From Coptis chinensis (Eukaryota > Streptophyta > Magnoliopsida > Ranunculales > Ranunculaceae), in NCBI GenBank assembly GCA_015680905.1, contig CM027385.1, forward strand, positions 79,257,501-79,321,500: a stretch of 64,000 bases of DNA, given 5' to 3'. The notes under the pieces were generated by a model that was not told the origin of the DNA, made no database searches, and saw only the letters and a program-made list of their open reading frames with translations. The translations under genes and the position numbers were made by a program. Below are positions 56,084 to 64,000 of the stretch, in pieces (positions within the stretch are counted from its first letter, which is position 1; every line of letters starts with the position of its first letter).

Positions 56084-56177
56084 TTTTTTTTTTTTTTTTG
56101 ATTGGCAAGCCTGTTTTACCCAGACCTCTAGTATCATCACCCAAAGGTTTTATCGACTTTGCTAGTGGACACCTGCT
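56084..56177 (-). mobile_element. Short tRNA-derived SINE
   Basis: Same family and orientation as 11904-11998: on plus, T run, ttggcaagcctgtttta, tatcatcacccaaaggtttt, ctttgctag. No TSD found. About ten bases of the B-box half (the gggttcgacc part) are missing. Confidence 0.7.
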
Positions 56178-56474
56178 TGGTTTACATCCTGATAAGATGC
56201 AAAACCTTCTTGAGGTGGGTCATAGTTACTTCTAAGATATCATGATTCGTAGAACTGATTGTAAAACATGGGGGCAACCACGTATCCAAGGCTTGATTGA
56301 CAGTAATGTAATTTATCCTATCGATTGTTCTATTTATTTCATAATTTACCTGAGTACTGATAGTTGCACATCGACAAAAGAATCTTAATAAAAGTTCGGA
56401 GAATTAAAGCTCACGACACAGAAAATGGTTTTAAGCTTCAAATTTTTAAGGAGTGAATAAAGTCGGATCTCACT

Positions 56475-56574
56475 TTGAGTAAGAGGATTGAAAGAAACTT
56501 ACCCAGTAAAGTATTTGGGTTATATTGAGTAAGAGGATTGAAAGAAACTTACCTAGTAAAGTATTTGGGTTATA
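56475..56574. repeat. 50-bp tandem duplication
   Basis: ttgagtaagaggattgaaag and aaacttaccc/tagtaaag occur twice in tandem (56475-56524, 56525-56574) with one mismatch. Confidence 0.92.
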
Positions 56575-56684
56575 TGAAAGATGATATTTACATGCTTATA
56601 CTCCTTATCTGAAGATCACCCACTTGTTCTGTGCCTGTGTAAGTAGAATTGCAAGAATTTAAACAAGAGCTTTGCACAACAATT

Positions 56685-57390
56685 TGTTGGAGTTATCCCT
56701 CACATGAGGAGAAGGAGAGAAATCAGTTCAGCTTGTGTGGAGAAGACAGAGCGCGCCCCACGCCCTCCACAAGCCATTCTGAAGCGTGCCCCACGCTAAA
56801 GTGCCTGGACATCGTCCAAAGCAAGAGCGCTCCACACGCTCAAGCACCTGGACATTGTCCAAGGCAAAAGCGCACCCCGCGCCCTCGATAGCACAATTTC
56901 AAGCGCGCCCCGCGCCTATGCCTATTTTGGCAGGATTCTATTTTTGCGGAACCGCGAGTTTTGCACTATATGTTTGGGTTTTTGGCAAAACCAAACACAC
57001 GAGAGGCAGCACAAAAGTAAGAGAAAACCCAATCTTGAAAGGTATCAAGATTGAGAGATAACCTTTACAGAGATACAACCCTGTAAAGAGATAAGAGTGA
57101 TCTAGTAAGGTGAGAGATTGAAAGGAGAGATTGTAATCTTCCTTCCCACTTTATAAAAGGACTAGCTTTTGTGGAAGTAGGCACCATTGGCCGAACCACG
57201 GTATATCTTTGTGTTGTGGTTTGCTTTTACCAGTTTACATTATTATCTGTTGTTAATAGTTGTTTAGCGAGTTTGGCATGTTAGCTAGGTTGTATTTGAT
57301 ATTGAGATTGTTGTCTGGAGTTGAATTGAGTTCAAATACAAGTTATCTGTGTAGTGGAGAATCGATTGGTATCGGTGTTTAACCCCAACA
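56685..57390 (+). repeat. 5' LTR of the Copia element
   Basis: Begins TGTTGGAG and ends CCCCAACA, inverted termini TGTTGG...CCAACA. A GC-rich zone at 56745-56920 has repeated gcgccccacgc and cctggacatcgtccaaagca motifs. tttataaaagga at about 57150 is a plausible TATA box. Confidence 0.8.
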
Positions 57391-57580
57391 AGTGGCATCA
57401 GAGCCAGGTTAGATTAGCCTAGGGTATTATCCAAATCTTGGTCGGAAGGTGTTTGACAAAATTCCTAAGAGAAGATTTGAGTTTAAATAACTTGTAGAAA
57501 TGGACCATTCTATGAACACTCGCATGACGAGTCTGAATAGGAAGAACTACACCATTTGGAAAGCCAAGATGGAATACATG

Positions 57581-58185
57581 TGTAATGACCCAGAATTTAC
57601 CTAAGAACAATTTAACGTGAATGAAGCGCACTCTGAGTGATACAACGGTTCCTTTACCTATTTATTTTAATTTCAATTATTCATTCTAAGCGCGTGTTTT
57701 AATAAATTATTATTTCTTTATTGTATTTAAGAATGAATCCATACTAGAATGCATCCATTTGGTAGAAATTAGGACGTTGATGAGTGTTCTAAGTGTGAAA
57801 GACCGATCTAAAGTAAAAGAGTGGTTTCGGGGCATTGCAGCTACTTGATTTAACTGGCATTTGTCGAGATGGTTAAGTAGCCGGTGCCACGAATCAATAT
57901 TTTTTAGTAGTTGGGTTTACTGCTAAGGTTTTATTATATTAAATGGTAGTATATTATTTGATTTTCAGGTTAGGATAGGTTGTAAATTTATGAAATATTG
58001 GAAATACAGAGGAAACTCTGTCGAAATTTCTTTGAGCGTGATGTTCAGAGGTTGTTTATATTTTAGTTATAGTTTGGACTCGTGGGAGTCAAACCCACTC
58101 ACATCTTGGTTTATCAGACGGTTGAATAATTGGATCAAGCTATTTTATCTGAATATTCAATTGGCTGGAAAATCGGGGCGTTACA
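57581..58185 (+). repeat. Left LTR of the Gypsy-like element
   Basis: TGTAATGACCC start, GGGGCGTTACA end; contains a short frame GCLYFSYSLDSWESNPLTSW shared with the other LTR, which is not a gene. Confidence 0.88.
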
Positions 58186-61119
58186 AATAGTATCAGAGCA
58201 TGGCTTTAAATCCGAATTGGGCAGGGTACCAGTAAGAATTTTCTTTTTAATATTAATCTGCTTAAATTTTTTTTGATATTTTTAGGTGTTTTCAGATTCT
58301 TGATCAGCCAGGTTTTGCTAAAGTACTTGACGATATGGGGAAGCTGGGTATTTGTGTTAGAATCATCTTGGATATCGCTCGTCCATAGTATGAGGTAATT
58401 AACGGAAGCACACAAAAGGTATGCCTCACTTTCCTATTTATTTCTTCAACATATTATAATTGTTTATTCATTCAAAAAAAAGTTGTGTGTGAAAATAGAT
58501 TTTCACAAAAAACGGGGTCTAGTATTGAGTGAATTTAGATTATTCAAAGCATGTTCATGGGTTCGCTATCCCATTTCTTGTGACAGAAATGAGATTGATT
58601 TTGTGTGCGGAAGGAGAAATTCTGGTTGTATGATTTGTGTGAGTAAGTTTCTTTGATCTGGACATGGTTGGATTAGTACATCATGACCGAGCCCGATAGA
58701 GGGAGTCATAGATGATATTGTAGCTAGTGAACACATGTCAGGTAAAGTAACTTGTGGCACAGTTAATGAACAAAACCGTTTTCTTAAAATCTACATAGTT
58801 GGATGCGTAAGTTTCTTTGATCTGGACATGGTTAGATTAGTACATTATGACCGAGCCCGATAGAAGGAGTTATAGAGGATATTGTAATGAACGCATGTCA
58901 GGTAAAGTAACTTACGACACAGTTAATGAACATAACCATTGGCATAAAACTATATATATGTAACTATTTTGGAATAACTGGAAATACAATAATATACTAC
59001 TATTCTTATCACGAGGTGATTTAGAAAAGGATTTGTGAATTCTTATAAAGAATGAGTTGTTGTCATATGTCGGCGACGACAGTTCATTCTAGGAGTTACA
59101 ACTGTGGTGTACACCTCTCGAGGTGAATGGGTCAGCTTTAAAGGGGTGCATCACAGGGTGTAGTCTAGGAATTCTTTTTCTATTTTTCTAGATGACCCTG
59201 TTTGTACGTGGCACGCTGTTTGGTGCTTAGTTTGGTGGAGGATACATGCTACCTCGATGAGGTTTAGACGCGAGGGGTGGTTATATAGATTCACTCCTGG
59301 ATTGGCTTCCGGTACCGAAGCAATCTTCAGTCGTCGAACGGTTGACCACCGTAAGTTAGGTGATAGCCCGTATAGGGGTCGTGGTTATAGGGCCCACCTG
59401 AGCCCTAAAAGCTTTGGGTTTTGTGTATAAGATCACAACAACGGCATTTCAGCTCCCTGCCGATAAAATCAGGAAAATAACGGTGCATAGTTCACACTTG
59501 GAAGTACTGAACCGAGATATTGCCTGGGACTGGGGTTGAGTACCAGTCGTATCCTCCCATCTCTAATAGGATGTAGCGACCACAATATTAGTATGATGGT
59601 TGTATTAGGTAGTTATTATAGCTATATAGTATATGCATATTTCATGTTGCATGTGGCAAGAGGTGTATCAGGGTATTGTTCCGATAGTCGGTGTTTCGTG
59701 AACCTCTTGTACTGTGAGGATGATTGGTTTTCTATATGGTGGATGCCAATATTTCTTTTAAGTGATAGAGTTGGTTTCCTTGCTCCGAGTTGTGGTGGGA
59801 CTTTTATTTTCCGGATACGGTACGGATGGCTTCTATTTATTGGGGGTTCCGTCTTTGTGTATGGTTGGATAGTGTTAATATATCAGCTGCAGTATCTGAG
59901 GGGGTCTTTATTATCTAGTTATTTCTTTGAGTCTTATATTTGGTTATTGGTTCCGGTATCTTGGACGTTGGATTTCATATTGGAGCTTGATTCTTGGACT
60001 ATATGCTGATGGCTATCATTTGGCGTCGTATTATCTTGCTCTCCTTTTTCTTTTATTCGGAAAAGACTAATATTTCTTCATTGGGATTTTGCGAGATACA
60101 CCTGATATATATCTTCTCTTCATGCAAGTTGGAGCTATTTTTGGCACTGGTGTATATACTTCGTGTTTCTCTATTGGATCATCATATGGATTTGTTAAAT
60201 TTGTTAGTTCTCTCTATATTATTGGAGCTCTCACAACACACTATCGTTCGTGGAGTTGATATGGCTTCTATCATATTTCCTATTTTCATCTGGAACTTCT
60301 TGGCACTATGGAGCTGATGTATGCGGAGCTGACGTATGCTTAAAGCTTTTCAGCTCATTAAGTCTTCTACATCTATTATTGGATCTTATTATACACTTGG
60401 CAGATTATATCACCATTAAATGGAGTTCTTATTAAGTTTTATACATTGGAAGCGGACAATAAGGTTAGTACATTTAACTTTAATTTAACTAAATGGTCAA
60501 TTAAATGAGTTTGTTTGTTTTGCTTTTAATTTAAAATGAAATATGATGGTGCGAGTTATCAGAGATAGTTACTATTTTCGTTTTTCTATAAAGTTTTGTG
60601 TTTAATTTTGGTATGTCTACCTTGAGAGTTTGAATGTGTAAATTAGTCTCACTACAATTTGTGGAATATGAATTATGTGTGTTGACTTGGTGTAGGTTTC
60701 TTCTAAGTTTAAGCCAAGTGATTAGTGTCTTGTAATTGGAATACGTGGTTGTTGGATATGTTCAATGAGTGTTTGGTTGTCTTTGATTTGTGTGTAACTC
60801 GTGAATATTCTGTTCGCCGTAATTTCAATGTTGTACACTTTTAGTATTATTGTGATGTAGGAATGTGTGCATTGGGTGAATTGTGTGGAGCATTCGCTTC
60901 AAGTAAGCGTTGCATTGCAACTTGTCTTTAGTGTGTGTGCAAGCTAAGTGTGAAATTTGATGTGTACATGAGATTGTTAGTTGTAAAGTAGGGTATGAAG
61001 TTGTCGGGTGAATAGTCTGTTTGTACTCTAAATTCGTGGATGCTAGTATGAGGATTACATATTCATGGGCTTGTATATACTTTAATTTCGCGGATGAAAT
61101 TTATCTAAGGAGGGTTGGA
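58186..61119. other. Interior of the Gypsy-like element
   Basis: Non-coding as far as I can read. A ~164-bp duplication (starting 58645 and 58809) shares aagtttctttgatctggaca and catgtcaggtaaagtaactt. 59536-60435 has long open frames of hydrophobic, T-rich composition without any domain. Confidence 0.5.
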
Positions 61120-61731
61120 TGTAATGACCCGGAATTTTATCCAAGAACAATTTAATGTGAATGAAGCACACTTTGAGTGATACAACGGTTCCTTTACCTA
61201 TTTATTTTAATTTCAATTATTCATTCTAAGCGCGTGTTTTAATAAATAAATTATTATTTCTTTATTGTATTTAAGAATGAATCCATACTAGAATGCATCC
61301 ATTTGGTAGAAATTAGGACGTTGATGAGCGTTCTAAGTGTGAAAGACCGATCTAGAGTAAAAGAGTGGTTTTAGGGTGCTGCAACTACTTGATTTAACTG
61401 ACATTTGTCGAGATGGTTAAGTAGCCGGTGTCATGAATCAATATTTTTTAGTAGTTGGGTTTACGGCTGAGGTTTTATTATATTAAATGGAAGTATATTA
61501 TTTGATTTTCAAGTTAGGACAGGTTGTAAATTTATGAAATGTTGGAAATACAGAGGAAACTCTGTCGAAATTTCTTTGAACGCAATGTTCAAAGAGGTTG
61601 TTTATATTTTAGTTATAGTTTGGACTCGTGGGAGTCAAACCCGCTCACGTCTTGGTTTATCAAACGGTTGAATAATTGGATCAAGCTATTTTATCTGAAT
61701 ATTCAATTGTCTGGAAAATCGGGGCGTTACA
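61120..61731 (+). repeat. Right LTR of the Gypsy-like element
   Basis: Matches 57581-58185 with scattered substitutions and a few small indels (for example aataaataaat against aataaat). Confidence 0.88.
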
Positions 61732-62186
61732 ACTTGCTTTCTTGCAAGGACTTGGCACAACCCATTGAGAATGGAGGAGAAAGACCAAAACGGTTGCTGC
61801 GACTGCGTGGAGAAAGCTTGATAGAAAAATAATTGGGTACATTCGACAGTGGATTGACGATAGTGTCTTTCACCATGTATCCCAAGAGACTACATCTTTT
61901 GGCTTGTGGAAGAAACTCGAAGACCTTTATGAGAGGAATTCGGGCGGAAAAAGTCTTTGTCGTTAAAGAAGTTTTTGCCGACCACGAAAGTACCAAGAAG
62001 GTTCTTCAATGTCTGAACATCTTAACGAATTACAGAATACCATCAATCAGATACATTTGATGAAGATTAATTTGGGAAACGAAGTTGATGCTTTGTTTCT
62101 ATTAGGCTCTACCCGAAAGTTGGGAGACATTAGCAGTCTCTCTACACGGAGCATCCAATGATGGAATCGTTATCATGGAGATAGCT

Positions 62187-64000
62187 TGTCACACCCCGAA
62201 TTTCAACATAATTCAGAAAAACAATATTTGTTCCCGACTCTTCGATTTTCGAGGTGTGATGCACTCTCAACTCCCAAAAACCCATAATCAGTTTAAATAC
62301 GCGGATAATTAAAAACCAATAAAAAAATTTCAAATAAACAAAAGTCATCTTCATTACAAAAATTCACAAATCTGATTAAGTTACAAATCTCCTTTCAACC
62401 CTATTTAGTTATAATTACAACTGAAAATATAAAACAACATCTGTCTCAACTAAAATCTATTACACCTTAAGGGAAAACAAAACATATCCTGAATGCGACG
62501 CTAATGCAAACCACAAGCAGCAACCAACCTACTTCAACATGAAACTTGTCAAGACTTATCAACTATGTTCATTTAATGAACACAGCCCGATAAGCAAACA
62601 TGCAAATCGGGTCAGCATTATAAACAAAGCTGGTGTAAGTAGCCCTAAAATGTAAATTATACTTATACATATATATACACAATCCATAAGGCATTTAGTT
62701 CCTCCACCGAGGCACCTTAACTTCCAACAACTAATACAACATTCTTAAGTACCGTAATTAAGGCAGGTAGTTCCTCCACTGAGGCGCCTTAGCTTCCAAT
62801 AATAAAAATAATCATATCGTTATGTACATACAACATGTAAGACAGTTAGTTCCTCCACTAAGGCGCCTTAACTTCCCACTAACCACACAACAAACCATAC
62901 GCATAATAAAAGACATTTAGTTCCTCCCCCGAGGCGCCTTAGGTTCTAACTAAACTAATAACCAACCAAGCATATTCTATATGTACCGCATTTCATGCTC
63001 AATTACAAAGTGGCTCGTCTTTGCCCAAGTAATTAGTTTGACCCACCCTTCAGCAAAGCCATATACAATCATATATTTAAAGATATATCATTAACCAACA
63101 TATTACCATAATTATATTATTTAAGACTTTCTTTGCGTGTCCCTAAAATCACGTCGTCTCTATGTCTTACCTAGTTTCCCTGGCTATCACAATCGCTACC
63201 CAACGCCGAACATGTACATCCACATGTCTCCCCTCACACAATGAACCACTCCGTGCGTAGCTACCCTAAGCGGGATATTGCATATAGATAATCCTCACAC
63301 GGAAGTCATTATGTGAAAATATTTGCGTTATTAATTTTCGCATAAAATATTCAAGCCACTATTAACTCTAATTTTTTTAACGGAATAATTCAAGCCAATC
63401 ATTCGCTACTTCGCCCGGGGGGCCATTCAAATTCAATCTGAACGCCCGGAAGGGCCAATCATATCACATACCATCACTAGGGCCAAATCACATGAGTTGT
63501 GGTAGCTAGGTTCTAGGATTTTCATTACGTAATTTATTCAAGTGTCATACATTTATATCTCATAATAATTCTTGTTTTATCTCATGCCAGTATACTTAAT
63601 TGTATTGAAGCTCAACGTTTCTCATTATAATAAAATCCACATTATCACGTGCCAATACTATTTATTGCAATATATCCAAGTATCTCTATATCAAATCTCA
63701 AAACTTATTATTTCACGTGCCAATTATATATTGAACTATACCATATGGAATATCTCAAGCCTTCATAAATACTACAATTCATTTAAATAGCAACTCATAA
63801 TAGTACTCAATCATGTAAAGTATTCGTTCAATATATTTATGTGAACTCAATTCCCCATCAAAGCCCAATACTAAAGTCCATGAATCTAAGTCCGTATATA
63901 ATTTAATTCTCATAAAAACGTATATATCTAAGTCTTATAAGAATTCCCCTATTGTTATGTGCCAATATTTATATATTTTATACACTACTCGCGTCAAATC
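62187..64000. mobile_element. Further LTR-type element inserted in Copia gag, running off the window
   Basis: The gag frame breaks at tgtcacaccccgaatttc, a TGTCACACCCC start as in many plant Gypsy LTRs. 62690-62945 has four ~75-bp spaced copies of ttagttcctccaccgaggc(a/g)ccttaacttcc. The rest (63000-64000) is AT-rich with a repeated atcacgtgccaatat-like motif (63590-63730) and no coding domain. Confidence 0.55.

Larger units (their letters stand above)
57581..61731 (+). mobile_element. Gypsy-like LTR element without coding domains, nested in Copia gag
   Basis: LTRs 57581-58185 and 61120-61731 (605 and 612 bp, high identity; both TGTAATGACCC...GGGGCGTTACA). PBS tagtatcagagc follows the left LTR (58188); the purine run aaggagggttgg precedes the right LTR. 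Flanks acatg (57576-57580) and acttg (61732-61736) are a TSD with one substitution. The 2.9-kb interior shows no gag-pol motif. Confidence 0.88.
56685..62186 (+). mobile_element. Ty1/Copia LTR retrotransposon, interrupted twice
   Basis: Left LTR 56685-57390, then the PBS tggcatcagagccagg (initiator-tRNA-Met type) from 57393, then a gag start at 57500. The Gypsy-like element at 57581-61731 splits gag. Gag resumes at 61732 and is cut again at 62187 by another element. Pol and the right LTR are outside the window. Confidence 0.85.
57500..62186 (+). pseudogene. Copia gag (UBN2-type) fragment, split by a Gypsy-like insertion
   Basis: The N-terminus starts MDHSMNTRMTSLNRKNYTIW then KAKMEYM (57500-57580), with the NYxxWKxKM motif of Copia gag. 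After the insertion it goes on at 61737 as LSCKDLAQPIENGG. One shift later come AATAWRKLDRKIIGYI, DDSVFHHVSQETTSFGLWKK and LEDLYERNSGGKSL, then in another frame LNELQNTINQIHLMKINLG and VDALFLLGS (62000-62110). This is the capsid-like region that packages element RNA. Frameshifts and two insertions make it non-functional. Confidence 0.85.

Noticed and set aside
59536..60435. Long open frames (157, 107 and 61 codons) in the Gypsy-like element
   Set aside because: Hydrophobic low-complexity translation of T-rich DNA, no domain, and other family parts show no coding; treated as chance frames.

Overview
The window is nuclear DNA of a core eudicot plant. The signs are spliced genes with GT-AG introns, AT-rich spacers, tRNA-derived SINEs, L1-type LINEs, Copia and Gypsy LTR elements, and hAT, Mutator and PIF/Harbinger DNA transposons. 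Nothing fixes the species. There are no bacterial features, rRNA genes or CRISPR arrays.

Host genes. (1) 1-1246, minus: the 5' part of a plastid phosphatidylglycerophosphate phosphatase (PGPP1/GEP4-like HAD phosphatase), with a one-base frameshift in exon 2. (2) 5450-6546, plus: a two-exon PHD/extended-PHD chromatin-reader protein. (3) and (4) 8715-11561 and 12193-16372, minus: a tandem pair of five-exon eIF4E genes, both apparently intact. (5) 31233-32574, minus: a three-exon xyloglucan endotransglucosylase/hydrolase. (6) 35289-38854, minus: an LRR-XII receptor kinase whose 5' end is replaced by tandem repeats and whose DFG motif reads EFG, so probably a pseudogene or pseudokinase.

The rest is mostly mobile DNA, and several insertions could be delimited to the base from target-site duplications (TSDs). 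Left half: a SINE/LINE composite (1825-4627), a hAT fragment in the PHD-gene promoter, a minus-strand LINE-like insertion in an eIF4E intron, a SINE between the eIF4E genes, two internally deleted hAT elements (16748-17692 and 18663-19614), and a reverse-oriented non-autonomous LTR element (20211-23791). Middle: a 6.5-kb Mutator-like element (24553-31057) that carries a FAR1-type transposase, an OTU-protease remnant and a captured intron-containing kinesin fragment. It sits 175 bp downstream of the XTH stop codon. A 765-bp Mutator MITE follows at 33679-34443.

Right half: a 7.5-kb PIF/Harbinger element (42594-50064) carrying a transposase, a Myb-like ORF1 and a plant-mobile-domain gene is nested inside a small hAT element (outer limits 41623-50440). 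Then come about 3 kb of ~55-bp satellite (51400-54335), a Harbinger MITE (54989-55946), and a Copia element (LTR at 56685) interrupted by a Gypsy-like LTR element (57581-61731) and by another element starting at 62187 and running off the window.

All boundaries were read by eye. Protein calls rest on motif recognition without database search.
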